From Bradyrhizobium sp. (GTDB lineage: Bacteria; Pseudomonadota; Alphaproteobacteria; Rhizobiales; Xanthobacteraceae): a stretch of 48,611 nucleotides of DNA. Where the stretch lies: assembly GCF_016219575.1 (NCBI RefSeq), contig NZ_JACRMG010000013.1, positions 205,756 through 254,366 on the forward strand. The letters are read 5' to 3'. Every line of letters starts with the position of its first letter. The stretch's first letter is position 1. The notes beneath the pieces are model-generated. The model was not told where the DNA came from, did no database searches, and saw only the letters and a list, made by a program, of their open reading frames with translations. Position numbers and translations under genes: made by a program. Of this stretch, positions 1 through 8,214 are shown one piece after another.

Positions 1-177
1 ACCGTTGCCAGGCCCGCACAGGCGGGCCGGATAGACGCCAGGGTCGCGGCGCCAGGACCACACGACTTCACCGTACGCTGCCGGCGTTTCGTCTGCACGG
101 CTCGCGCCGCACTGACGCCGCAGCGTCCCATCGCAACCCGCACCACGTTCCGTGACGATCGCGCGAACGTCCCTCAT
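1..177 (-). CDS. Partial hypothetical frame at left edge
   Basis: A frame opens with ATG at 177 and runs leftward about 59 codons without a stop to the window edge. The translation is rich in Arg, Gly and Cys, with pieces such as GAGCDGTLRRQCG and VVWSWRRDPG. It has no signal peptide, membrane segment or catalytic motif I can name, and there is no convincing ribosome binding site. Orphan frames of this Arg/Gly-rich style are common in intergenic DNA of high-GC rhizobia and are often not real genes. I list it only because it is uninterrupted to the edge. Confidence 0.22.
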   Translation of the reverse strand, partial: MRDVRAIVTERGAGCDGTLRRQCGASRADETPAAYGEVVWSWRRDPGVYPARLCGPGNG

Positions 178-257
178 GGCGGCGCGGGCTGGACGGATAG
201 TTAGTTCGGATTTACGAAATAGTCAAGCGTAATTTCTGAAAATCATTGTTCATATGC

Positions 258-274
258 CGAATTTCGGAAATTCG
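258..274. promoter_or_regulatory. Palindrome upstream of L,D-transpeptidase
   Basis: An 8-bp perfect dyad, CGAATTTC-g-GAAATTCG, lies about 210 bp upstream of the chosen transpeptidase start. The flanking 200-260 stretch is unusually AT-rich for this window, as a promoter region would be. No regulator can be named. Apart from this and the weak frame at 1-177, I see nothing supported in the 487 bases before the gene. Confidence 0.3.
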
Positions 275-487
275 CAGCCGGTCCAGACGGTTACCCGCCG
301 GGTCGCGGCGCGATGCCGCGATGGGCCAATTTCCACCGCGAGCGCCTTCCGCCTGCGCGGGCTGTCGTATATGAGAGATTCGTCACCGCAGCGTGCCGAC
401 AAATCGCCAAAATCGAATGGCGGCGTAAAGGTGGCCTTCTTACCCAAGTTACCCAGCGCGGACAGGCATCTTGAACCGGGGCATGGC

Positions 488-2077
488 ATGGCAAGTCATC
501 TGACGGCGCCGCAACATACCGCAGCGATGCGGCGCCGGGGGCCTCACGCCCTGGCGGCACTGGCGGCGGCGGCAGCGCTGGCGGCTCTGACCGGCGAGGC
601 CGCGGCCAGACCGGCGAAGCCCGCCGCCCCCACCGAGACGGCGGCGCCGCGCGATGCCGGAGAGCCGATCATGGCGATCGTGTCGATCAAGAGCCAGCAG
701 GTCACGCTCTACGACGCCGAGGGCTGGATCTTGCGCGCCCCGGTGTCGACCGGCACCACGGGACGCGAAACGCCCGCCGGCGTGTTCGCCGTGGTCGAGA
801 AGAACAAGGAGCACCGCTCCAACATGTATGACGATGCCTCGATGCCGCACATGCAGCGCATCACCTGGAACGGCATCGCGCTGCATGGCGGCCCGCTGCC
901 GGGCTATGCGGCCTCGCACGGCTGCGTGCGGCTGCCGTTCAGCTTTGCCGAGAAGCTGTTCGACAAGACGCGGATCGGCATGCGGGTGATCATCTCGCCG
1001 ATCGACGCCACCCCGGTCGAGTTTTCCCACAAGGCGCTGTTCGCGCCGAACGCGGAAGCCGTCGCGGCGGCTCCGGCACGCGCCGAGACGCTGGCGCGCG
1101 AGGCTGCGGAAGCTGCCAAGGCGGCCGACGAGGCGAAGAAGGGCGCGACGGCCGCGCTGCGCGAGGCGGCAGCGCTCGCGGCGTCGCTAAAAAAGCAGGA
1201 ATTGCTCAAGGCCCGTGCCGACGCGGAGCTTGCGTTCGCCGACAAGGCGCTCGCTGCCGCGAAGACGGATGAAGCAAAGGCCAAGGCCGAGGACGCCAAG
1301 CAGAAGGCTGCCGCCAAGGCTGCAGACGCCGCAACGCAACTCGACGCCGCCAGGACCGAGGCGAAATCGAAGCCCGACGCCGCCGCGGTCAAGGCCGCGA
1401 CCAAGGCGGCGGAAGCGAAAAAGGCCGAGACCGCCAAGGCGGCGGGCCAGGCGAAGCTCGCGCTCGAGCCGGTGTCGGTCTACATCAGCCGCTCGACACA
1501 GAAGCTGTACGTGCGGCGCAACACCCACAAGCCGCTGCCGGATGCCGGCGTGATGTTCGATTCGAGCATCGAGGTGCCGATCAGGATCCGCGATCCCGGC
1601 AAGCCGATCGGCACGCATGTGTTCACGGCGATGGCGAGCAACGGTGCGGACCTGCGCTGGAGCGCGGTCACGATCGACAATGCGGACAACGCCAATAACG
1701 CGCTCGACCGCATCGCCATCCCGCAGGAAGTGCTCGACCGCATTGCGCCGACTGCGGTGCCGCGATCCTCGATCATCATCTCGGACGAGCCGCTCAGCAA
1801 GGAGACCAACTACCGCACCGAGTTCGTCGCGGTGCTGAGCAACCAGCCGCAGGGTGGCTTCATCACGCGCGCGCCGACGCCGGTCTACGTTGCGGAGCAG
1901 AGCGCCTTTGGCGAAGGGTTCGGCTTCTTCTTCAATCCCAATGTGTATTCCCAGCCTGCCAATCCGCCTCGGCGCGGCGGCGGCCAGAACTATTATCAGC
2001 CGCATCCGGGCTATCAGCAGCAACCGGGCTATCAGCAGCCGCCGCCCGCCTACCAGCCGCGACCGCGCGGCTGGTAG
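488..2077 (+). CDS. Exported L,D-transpeptidase (YkuD fold) with Ala-rich helical insert
   Basis: Probable L,D-transpeptidase, which makes 3-3 cross-links in peptidoglycan or attaches proteins to it in the periplasm. The YkuD signature is clear: HGGPLPGYAASHGCVRLP, with SHGC carrying the catalytic Cys at residue 146 (codon at 923). The frame is open back to 254, but the 78 codons before 488 look non-coding. From ATG 488 the N-terminus reads as a signal peptide: a short Arg cluster, then an Ala/Leu core ending near GEAAARP; ATG 527 is an alternative. After the catalytic domain come about 130 residues rich in Ala, Lys and Glu, likely a long helix, then a second globular part. The C-terminus is rich in Pro, Gln and Tyr, with PGYQQ repeats. 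At about 529 residues it is much longer than minimal YkuD enzymes. It converges on the GntR gene with a 12-bp gap. Confidence 0.88.
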   Translation: MASHLTAPQHTAAMRRRGPHALAALAAAAALAALTGEAAARPAKPAAPTETAAPRDAGEPIMAIVSIKSQQVTLYDAEGWILRAPVSTGTTGRETPAGVFAVVEKNKEHRSNMYDDASMPHMQRITWNGIALHGGPLPGYAASHGCVRLPFSFAEKLFDKTRIGMRVIISPIDATPVEFSHKALFAPNAEAVAAAPARAETLAREAAEAAKAADEAKKGATAALREAAALAASLKKQELLKARADAELAFADKALAAAKTDEAKAKAEDAKQKAAAKAADAATQLDAARTEAKSKPDAAAVKAATKAAEAKKAETAKAAGQAKLALEPVSVYISRSTQKLYVRRNTHKPLPDAGVMFDSSIEVPIRIRDPGKPIGTHVFTAMASNGADLRWSAVTIDNADNANNALDRIAIPQEVLDRIAPTAVPRSSIIISDEPLSKETNYRTEFVAVLSNQPQGGFITRAPTPVYVAEQSAFGEGFGFFFNPNVYSQPANPPRRGGGQNYYQPHPGYQQQPGYQQPPPAYQPRPRGW

Positions 2078-2089
2078 GCGCAGGCTGCG

Positions 2090-2785
2090 CTAAACCGCAA
2101 CCGGCGACCGCCGCGCGAGTTCCTCGACATAAGCGAGCAAGCGCTCGGTTGCCTTTGTCGCTCGCTCGGTATCACCAATAGCGATGGCGCGGGCGATGTC
2201 GATATGGCTCTCGACGCCTTCGCGCGGCAGCGTGCGGCCGTGGTGCACGAACCAGAAGCGCCGGTTCTGCGTCGAGATCAGGCGCATCATCGAGGCCGCC
2301 GTCGTGTTGCGGCAAGCGGCAAGGCATAGCTGGTTGAATTCGGCATCGAGCCGCGCGAAGGCGTCGAAGTCGTCGCCCTGCAGCGCGTCGGACATGTTCT
2401 CCGCGATTTCGGCGAACTGCCGGCGCTGCTCCGGCGTGGCGCGCACTGCTGCGCCGCGGACCACCACAAGTTCGAGCGGACGGCGCACCTCGATCACGTC
2501 GAGTTCGTCGCCGAACCGGCAGTCCGACACCACACATCCCTTGCGCGGCATGATCTGCAAGAGATCCTCGCGCGAAAGGCGCTGCATCGCCTCCCGAACC
2601 GGCGTGCGGCCGATGCCGAGCCGTTCGCACAGTTCCGCCTCGGAAACGAAAGCTCCTGGCCGCAACTCAAGCATGGCGATCATCCGTTCGAGCTGCGCGT
2701 AGGCCTGATCCGTCAGGCTGGAGAGCTCGGTCTTGGCTGGCGCCTTGGGCCGGGGACGGCGAGATTCGGGTTGACGTTGTCTCAT
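2090..2785 (-). CDS. GntR-family regulator, FCD (FadR-like) subgroup
   Basis: A DNA-binding regulator of 231 residues, the normal length for GntR/FCD proteins. The winged helix-turn-helix lies at about residues 22-90, with the typical LCERLGIGRTPVREAMQRL helix pair. A C-terminal all-helical FCD ligand domain follows (about 95-220), with acidic and His positions such as LDAEFNQ that in this family often bind metal or carboxylates. It is divergent from the P450 operon, 73 bp away from the P450 start. A tandem repeat covers its own start codon, so repression of both itself and the operon is a reasonable inference. The effector is unknown; FCD ligands are usually small organic acids. No clear ribosome binding site precedes the ATG. 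Confidence 0.92.
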   Translation of the reverse strand: MRQRQPESRRPRPKAPAKTELSSLTDQAYAQLERMIAMLELRPGAFVSEAELCERLGIGRTPVREAMQRLSREDLLQIMPRKGCVVSDCRFGDELDVIEVRRPLELVVVRGAAVRATPEQRRQFAEIAENMSDALQGDDFDAFARLDAEFNQLCLAACRNTTAASMMRLISTQNRRFWFVHHGRTLPREGVESHIDIARAIAIGDTERATKATERLLAYVEELARRSPVAV

Positions 2786-2804
2786 ATATCAGTTCATATA
2801 TCAG
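2782..2804. promoter_or_regulatory. Tandem direct repeat, candidate GntR operator
   Basis: Two exact copies of TCATATATCAG, at 2782-2792 and 2794-2804, are spaced with a 12-bp period. They overlap the start codon of the GntR gene and lie upstream of the divergent P450 operon. The AT-rich repeat stands out from its GC-rich surroundings. Each copy is itself a near-dyad around ATAT, so two operator sites for one dimeric regulator are plausible. Binding is inferred from position only. Confidence 0.45.
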
Positions 2805-2858
2805 ATGACGTCGGCCGGGGAAACGGCCGGATGCGAGAAAGGAAAAGGTGGACGAGGC

Positions 2859-4046
2859 ATGGCGCGAGCTCCTGTGACCGATTGGGCGTCCGACTGGGAT
2901 CATCTCGATCCAGCCTGGGTCGGCAATCCATATCCGATCTGGCAGGGATTGCGCGACAGGTGTCCGGTTGCCCGCACCGATCGCTATCGGGGCGTCTATT
3001 TCCCGACGCGATATGCCGATATCCGCAAGGTCGCCTATGATCCCGACCGCTTTTCCTCTCGGCGTGTCGTGGTTCGCGAAGGCGAGTATCGCGTCAATTC
3101 GCCGCCGATCACCTCCGACCCGCCCGAGCACCGGCCGATGCGCATGGTGCTGATCCCGCCGTTCACGCCGCAGGCGGTGGCCAAGCTCGAACCGCAAACA
3201 AGGTCCGTGTGTAACGAGTTGATCGACCGCATCCTCGTACAAGAGGCCTGCGATGCCGCCGTCGACTATGCCCAGCACATTCCGGTTCGAATCATCGCCC
3301 ACATGCTGGGGATACCGGCCGAACATGGCGATCGATTCCGCGCCTGGATCACCATGGCCCTGCAGGAGGGCGTGACCAACCAGGCAGCGCTGAAGCAGGC
3401 CGAGCAGGAGATATCGGAATATTTCGCGGCGCAGATTGCCGAGCGGCGGACACGGCCGGGCGACGATCTCGTCAGCTTCCTGATCGAGGCGCGGCATCCT
3501 GACGGCGAAGCGTTCACGGACCGCCAGGTGCTCGGTGCGCTGCGGCTGCTATTGATTGCCGGCATCGATACGACCTGGAGCGCGATCGGCTCCTCGCTCT
3601 GGCATCTGGCGACGCATCCGCACGATCGCGAACGCCTGGTGAGGGAACCCGCCCTGATAGATACCGCGATCGAGGAATTTCTGCGCGCCTACGCGCCGGT
3701 GACGATGGCGCGCGAGGTCGTCGAGGACACCGAGCTCGCCGGCTGCCCGATGAAGAAGGGCGAAATGGTGATGCTGTCCTTCCCCGCCGCCAACCGCGAT
3801 CCCGACAAGTTTGCGCATGCCGACGCGGTCAAAATCGACCGGGCGGAGAATCCGCACGTGGCCTTCGGGCTCGGCATCCACCGCTGCATCGGATCGAACC
3901 TAGCGCGGATGGAGATGCGGATCGCCCTTGCCGAATGGCTGAAGCGGATTCCAGATTTCTCGCTCGACCGGACCCGGCCGATGACCTGGTCGGAAGGCGC
4001 GGTGCGTGGCCCGCGCGTGCTGCCGATCGTCATGGCAGCGCGCTGA
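2859..4046 (+). CDS. Cytochrome P450
   Basis: Soluble bacterial P450 monooxygenase of 395 residues, the standard size. Family landmarks are in order: oxygen-binding I-helix AGIDTT (about residue 234), K-helix ExxR as EFLR, and the haem loop FGLGIHRCIG with the haem-ligating Cys at residue 343 (codon 3885). ATG 2859 is chosen over upstream ATG 2805 because GGAAAAGG sits about 10 bases before it and homology-like sequence begins at once (DWASDWDHLDPAWVGNPYP). It is the first gene of an operon with an SRPBCC protein and a 3Fe-4S ferredoxin, the latter being a likely electron donor. No ferredoxin reductase is nearby, so electrons must come from one encoded elsewhere. The substrate cannot be read from sequence; the divergent GntR suggests induction by a catabolic substrate. 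Confidence 0.95.
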   Translation: MARAPVTDWASDWDHLDPAWVGNPYPIWQGLRDRCPVARTDRYRGVYFPTRYADIRKVAYDPDRFSSRRVVVREGEYRVNSPPITSDPPEHRPMRMVLIPPFTPQAVAKLEPQTRSVCNELIDRILVQEACDAAVDYAQHIPVRIIAHMLGIPAEHGDRFRAWITMALQEGVTNQAALKQAEQEISEYFAAQIAERRTRPGDDLVSFLIEARHPDGEAFTDRQVLGALRLLLIAGIDTTWSAIGSSLWHLATHPHDRERLVREPALIDTAIEEFLRAYAPVTMAREVVEDTELAGCPMKKGEMVMLSFPAANRDPDKFAHADAVKIDRAENPHVAFGLGIHRCIGSNLARMEMRIALAEWLKRIPDFSLDRTRPMTWSEGAVRGPRVLPIVMAAR

Positions 4047-4073
4047 TCGAGACACAACTCAACTGGAGATCAG

Positions 4074-4538
4074 ATGTTCTTCGTCCGCAAACACGCCATC
4101 CTCATCGACGCGCCGCCCGCGGCGGTGTTCGACTATGTCTGCAACCCGCATTCCTGGCCCGAATGGCTGGCCGCCTCGCACGAGATCGACGGGCCGAACC
4201 GGCCGCTGAAGCTGGGCGAGACCTTTCACGAACAATGGCAGATCCGCCGCGGCATGATCGCGCTGGACTGGACGGTGACCGAGAGCGACCGGCCGAACGC
4301 GTGGACCTGCCGCGCCGATACCGATTTCATCGGCCCGATCGTCATCCGTTACACCTTTGCAAGCGAAGAAGGCCGCACCCGATATACCCGCGAGCTCAGC
4401 AATCCCAGCCGGCCAGTCGATCCCACTGAAGACCAGCTCGCGCGCATGGACGAGGAGGCGCATATCGGCCTCGCCAATATCAAGAAGCAGGTCGAGCGGC
4501 GCTTCGCTGCCGGCTATGTCAGCCCGTATCCGTGCTGA
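4074..4538 (+). CDS. SRPBCC (START-like) family protein
   Basis: A 154-residue protein of the SRPBCC/polyketide-cyclase-like fold, which forms a deep hydrophobic ligand cavity. The N-terminal strand pattern (HAILIDAPPAAVFDYVCNP), the following W-x-E-W (SWPEWL) and the helical C-terminus (EAHIGLANIKKQVERRF) are typical. GGAG lies a few bases before the ATG. It starts 27 bases after the P450 stop and ends 18 bases before the ferredoxin start, so it is surely cotranscribed with them. In such operons the protein may bind the hydrophobic substrate or product of the P450, but that is inference; no catalytic residues are obvious. Confidence 0.8.
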   Translation: MFFVRKHAILIDAPPAAVFDYVCNPHSWPEWLAASHEIDGPNRPLKLGETFHEQWQIRRGMIALDWTVTESDRPNAWTCRADTDFIGPIVIRYTFASEEGRTRYTRELSNPSRPVDPTEDQLARMDEEAHIGLANIKKQVERRFAAGYVSPYPC

Positions 4539-4556
4539 AGTGCAGGAGATCACGCG

Positions 4557-4766
4557 ATGACATCAGGAATCACGCTGCGCGTCGATCCCGACAAATGCCA
4601 GGGCCACGCCCGCTGCAGCGCGCTGGCGCCGGAATTGTTTCAACTCGATGAATTCGGCAATGCGCGAGAGCGCCTCGGCACCTGCTCCGAACCTGATCAG
4701 ATCGACAAGGCCTACGTCGCCCGCGCCAATTGTCCGGAGGAAGCCATCATCATCACCGAGGGTTAG
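4557..4766 (+). CDS. Small 3Fe-4S-type ferredoxin, P450 partner
   Basis: A 69-residue ferredoxin. The cluster motif is CQGHARC (Cys14, His17, Cys20) plus a distal ANCPEEAI Cys. A His replaces the second Cys, the pattern of single-cluster [3Fe-4S] ferredoxins, or of related ones with variable cluster content, that reduce bacterial P450s. GGAGATC precedes the ATG closely. As the last gene of the P450 operon it most likely transfers electrons to that enzyme. No reductase gene is present in the window. Confidence 0.92.
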   Translation: MTSGITLRVDPDKCQGHARCSALAPELFQLDEFGNARERLGTCSEPDQIDKAYVARANCPEEAIIITEG

Positions 4767-4908
4767 CCGAACTCGGCCCGATCCATCATTCGCGAAGCGC
4801 GCACGCGCATGCCAAAAGTGATGGACCGGGCAGCCAATCCAGCCTTGTCCTTTGCCGGGAACACAGGCAGAACCTCTCTTGAGCAAACCCATCCGGAGCT
4901 TGAGAACC

Positions 4909-5856
4909 GTGGCTGAACACCGGCCTGCCGCCTCGATCGCGGCCGTCGAAAGCGGCCTTGCCGCGCAGGGCTATATCGCGAGCCGGCAGATCGCGACCGC
5001 GGTCTATCTGGCGCAGCAGATCGAAAAGCCGATCCTGGTCGAAGGGCCGGCGGGCGTCGGCAAGACCGAGCTTGCCAAGGCGATCGCGCATTGGCGCGGG
5101 CAGAAGCTGATCCGGCTGCAATGCTACGAGGGCCTCGACGAGGCCAAGGCGCTGTATGAGTGGAAATACGCCAAGCAGCTGCTCTATACGCAAATCCTGA
5201 AGGACAAACTCGGCGAAGTGCTTGGAGGAGCCGAGACGCTGCATGAGGCGCTCGCCCAGCTGCACGATTTCGGCGACGTGTTCTTCTCCAAGGAATTCGT
5301 CGAGCCGCGGCCGCTGCTGCAGGCGCTGGAACAGCCGGCCGGCTGCGTGCTGCTGATCGACGAGATCGACAAGTCGGATGCCGAGTTCGAATCGCTGCTG
5401 CTCGAAATCGTCAGCGATTTCCAGGTCACCATTCCCGAGCTCGGCACGGTGTCGGCGGTGGCCCCTCCCACCGTGATCCTCACCTCCAACAGCGAGCGCG
5501 ACCTCGGCGACGCCCTGAAGCGGCGCTGCCTGCACCTGCATATCGGCTTCCCCGAGCAGCGGCTGGAGGAGCGCATCGTCGAGAGCCGCGTGCCCGGCAT
5601 CTCGCAGACGCTGCGCCGGCAGATGGTGGCCTTCATCCACGAACTCCGCACGCTGGATTTGAAGAAGCTGCCCTCGGTGAGCGAGACCATCGACTGGGCG
5701 CGCGTGCTGGTGCTGTTGCAGGCCGCCGAGCTCGACCACGAGATCGTCAAGGACACGCTCAACGTGCTCCTGAAATACGAGACCGACATCGAGGCCGCGC
5801 TGCCGCAGGTCTCGACCTTCGTTGCCAAGGCGGCGCGGCAGAACGTGTTCGGCTAG
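4909..5856 (+). CDS. MoxR-family AAA+ ATPase (CoxD-like)
   Basis: AAA+ ATPase of the MoxR group, which act as chaperones that remodel or mature metalloenzymes together with a VWA-domain partner. Walker A is GPAGVGKTELAK, Walker B is VLLIDEIDK, sensor 1 is ILTSNSERDL, and an arginine-finger region KRRC follows. About 315 residues from GTG 4909, which has GGAG ten bases upstream; TTG 4879 and TTG 4852 are in-frame alternatives without a clear binding site, so the start is uncertain. The next gene on the same strand encodes the VWA partner but begins 286 bases later, after a mosaic repeat. The sequence type (ALYEWKYAKQLLY) resembles CoxD, the AAA+ protein used in carbon monoxide dehydrogenase cofactor maturation, but coxSLM lies 36 kb away here. 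Confidence 0.88.
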   Translation: MAEHRPAASIAAVESGLAAQGYIASRQIATAVYLAQQIEKPILVEGPAGVGKTELAKAIAHWRGQKLIRLQCYEGLDEAKALYEWKYAKQLLYTQILKDKLGEVLGGAETLHEALAQLHDFGDVFFSKEFVEPRPLLQALEQPAGCVLLIDEIDKSDAEFESLLLEIVSDFQVTIPELGTVSAVAPPTVILTSNSERDLGDALKRRCLHLHIGFPEQRLEERIVESRVPGISQTLRRQMVAFIHELRTLDLKKLPSVSETIDWARVLVLLQAAELDHEIVKDTLNVLLKYETDIEAALPQVSTFVAKAARQNVFG

Positions 5857-5896
5857 CGGGATGGCTCATGCTTGAACCAATCATGTGCTCCAGTTC

Positions 5897-6121
5897 ACCT
5901 CTCCCCGCTCTTTCGCGGGGAGAGGTCGGATCGTATCGAAGATGCGATCCGGGTGAGGGGCCGGGCAGGACGTCTCCGCTGGGACGATCCTTCCGACGTG
6001 AGTTTTGGGGTCCCGGATTCGGTGAGTGTAGTTGTGCGGCGAGCTCCTCGGCTTGCCCCTCACCCGCCGCCTTCGCTGCGCTTCGGCGTCGACCTCTCCC
6101 CGCAAGAGAGCGGGGAGAGGT
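5897..6121. repeat. Mosaic palindromic repeat, copy A
   Basis: This 225-bp element is bounded by two hairpins of the same motif: ACCTCTCCCCGC-loop-GCGGGGAGAGGT at 5897-5926 and again at 6092-6121. Inside are the blocks GGGTGAGGGGC and, inverted, GCCCCTCACCC. Copies with the same order occur at 16107-16317 and, truncated, at 48359-48467. It fills the gap between the MoxR and VWA genes and ends 21 bases before the VWA start codon. Such palindromic families are common in Bradyrhizobium relatives. It may also end or attenuate transcription. Nothing else is seen in the gap. Confidence 0.8.
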
Positions 6122-6142
6122 GGCCCCTCGCACCAGCGCACC

Positions 6143-7573
6143 ATGAGAGAGAACCTGCATCGCTTCTTTCGGGCGGCGCGGGGAGCCGGGGTCCGGGTCT
6201 CGCCCGCCGAAAGCATCGATGCGATGCGCGCGGTCTCCAAGATCGGCTTCAACGACCGGCAGATCCTGCGCGACACCTTCCTGGTGACGCTCGCCAAGAC
6301 GCAGGAAGAGAAGCGCGCGCTCGGCGATTGCTTCGACCTGTTCTTCAGCCAGCCGGAGCCGCCGCCGCCATCGGCGCCGGACAATGACAATGCGGATGAG
6401 GACGGCGAAGCCGGCGAGAGCGGCCAGGCCAATGGCGGCGGCGGTGGCGGCGAAGCGCCTGACGGCGCGGATGCTTCCGAGCGGGAAGCATCCCCTACCG
6501 CCGGCGGCCAGCCGGGCGAGGGCCTCGGCCCGCTCGCCCAGATGCTGCTGAGACAAGACCGGAACGAAATCCAGGCTGCGATCGCCAGCGCGGCCAACGC
6601 CGCCTCGCTCTCCGATATCCGCTACTTCACCCAGCGCGGCATCTTCTCCGGCCGCATCCTCGAGCAGATGGGGATCGGCCGGCTACGTGACGATCTCGAC
6701 AATCTGACCGCAACCAACCCATCGCAGGCCGAGCGGCTGCAGGCCGCGACCGACGGCCTGCGCGACGCCGTGCGCGAAACGGTGGCGCAGGCGCTGCTGC
6801 TCTACGGCCGCGAGGAAGCGGAAAACCTGCGCAACGAGATCCTGCGCAATGCGCCGCTTTCGCGGATCGAGCCGCGGCAGGTCGAGGAGATGCGGGCGCT
6901 GATCCGCAGGATCGCGCGCCGGCTGCGCGAGCGCTACTCCAAGCCGCGCAAGCGGCAGCGCCGCGGCCATCTCGACGTGCGCCGCACGCTGCGCCGCAAC
7001 GCCGCCTGGGGCAGCATCCCTTTCCTCACCGCATGGAAACGCAAGCACCGCGACCGGCCGAAGATCGTCGCGCTGTGCGACGTCTCGGGCTCGGTGGCGC
7101 GGGTGTCGGATTTCTTCCTGCTCTTGATCCACAGCCTGCACGAGGTGGTGGACGACGTGCGCTCGTTTGCCTTCTCCGGCCACCTGATCGAGGTCAGCGA
7201 CATCCTGGAGAAGAAATCGCCGGAAGCGGCGATGGCCGAGATCATGTCCAAGGTCGGCTTCGGCTCCTCGGACTACGGCAGCTCGCTCGCCGATTTCGAG
7301 GACGAGTGGATGAACGCGATCACGCCGCAAACCACCGTGATCGTGCTGGGCGACGCCCGCAGCAACAATCTCGATCCGCGCGCCGACATTTTGCGCCGCA
7401 TCGCCGAACGCTCCAAGCGCGTGGTGTGGCTCAATCCCGAAGGCCGCATGGCCTGGGGCTTTGGCGATTCCGAGATGCCGCGCTATGCGACCTTCTGCAG
7501 CGTGGTACGCCAGTGCGCCACCGCCAAGCAGCTGGAGCGCGCGGTGTCCGACATCGTGGCGACCTATCAGTAG
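6143..7573 (+). CDS. VWA-domain protein, CoxE-like
   Basis: Partner of the preceding MoxR ATPase; together such pairs act as metal-cofactor or complex maturation machines in the cytoplasm. The 476-residue protein starts at ATG 6143 with MRENLHRFFRAARGAGV. The frame is open upstream only because it runs through the repeat. Residues about 70-130 are a low-complexity Pro/Gly/Glu stretch (PEPPPPSAPDNDN). Helical and Arg-rich regions come next (SKPRKRQRRGHLD). The C-terminal VWA domain has the MIDAS motif DVSGS (about residue 315) and the later metal-site strand VIVLGDARSN. No strong ribosome binding site is visible just before the ATG, where the repeat's hairpin lies, so translation may depend on local structure. 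Confidence 0.88.
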   Translation: MRENLHRFFRAARGAGVRVSPAESIDAMRAVSKIGFNDRQILRDTFLVTLAKTQEEKRALGDCFDLFFSQPEPPPPSAPDNDNADEDGEAGESGQANGGGGGGEAPDGADASEREASPTAGGQPGEGLGPLAQMLLRQDRNEIQAAIASAANAASLSDIRYFTQRGIFSGRILEQMGIGRLRDDLDNLTATNPSQAERLQAATDGLRDAVRETVAQALLLYGREEAENLRNEILRNAPLSRIEPRQVEEMRALIRRIARRLRERYSKPRKRQRRGHLDVRRTLRRNAAWGSIPFLTAWKRKHRDRPKIVALCDVSGSVARVSDFFLLLIHSLHEVVDDVRSFAFSGHLIEVSDILEKKSPEAAMAEIMSKVGFGSSDYGSSLADFEDEWMNAITPQTTVIVLGDARSNNLDPRADILRRIAERSKRVVWLNPEGRMAWGFGDSEMPRYATFCSVVRQCATAKQLERAVSDIVATYQ

Positions 7574-7692
7574 GCGGAGGCCGGCGATCCCCTCGCTGGC
7601 GGGCTTTGCGATTGCGCCATGGCAATACTACAACTTCTCCAATACGAGGCAATCCATTTCAGGAATCCATAACAAGTCCGGGGAATCACAGC

Positions 7693-8184
7693 ATGAATTC
7701 GATCTCGCGAGCGGCAATCGCAATCGGCACGTTTCTTTGTGCGGCGTGTGCAACGGAGGCGGCCTTTGCGCAGTTCCGCGCCCAGTACGGCGTTGACGTA
7801 CTGGCAAGCTGCACGGAGCCCGCCATCAAGGATATTCCGCTTCACATGGAAGGAACCGGAGTCCTCAAGACCGACCGGTCGGCGGAGGTGACCGTCGATG
7901 GCTCGCTGGGGTGGAGCACCTACGGGACCAAGCTCGGCCAGACATCGAAAGCACCGGGTGGGTCTGCCGCGCTCCGCGTCACCGGCAGGAGCAGCCTGCG
8001 GGCAATCCGCGATTATCCCAACCACCAAATGATCATCGACATGCATGTGTCGGGCAAGGAATGCGCCATCACAGTCCGGAACGTGCTGAAGCCCGGCAGG
8101 CGCGACTACATATTCGTCAGCGGCGGCGGCAGCGCCACTTGCGAAAAGCCCAGGATCGTGAGCTCGGCGTGCCAGGCCTTCTGA
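7693..8184 (+). CDS. Exported protein of unknown function
   Basis: Not recognised. 163 residues, with a clear Sec signal peptide (AIAIGTFLCAACATEAAFAQ) likely cleaved after AFA-Q. The mature part has four Cys (ASCTEP, GKECAI, ATCEK, SSACQAF), which could form two disulfides in the periplasm, and alternating hydrophobic residues that suggest a beta-rich fold. GGGGAA lies about ten bases before ATG 7693. It follows the VWA gene by 119 bases and converges on the next gene. It is the first of a run of small exported proteins surrounding the caspase-like gene, but it does not share the motifs of the other families. Confidence 0.72.
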   Translation: MNSISRAAIAIGTFLCAACATEAAFAQFRAQYGVDVLASCTEPAIKDIPLHMEGTGVLKTDRSAEVTVDGSLGWSTYGTKLGQTSKAPGGSAALRVTGRSSLRAIRDYPNHQMIIDMHVSGKECAITVRNVLKPGRRDYIFVSGGGSATCEKPRIVSSACQAF

Positions 8185-8214
8185 CCGGGGCTCTCGCCGA
8201 GGCGCCGCGGCTGC

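Noticed and set aside
254..487. Upstream ATG 254 as the start of the L,D-transpeptidase
   Set aside because: The 78 extra residues are Arg-rich and would place the signal peptide internally.
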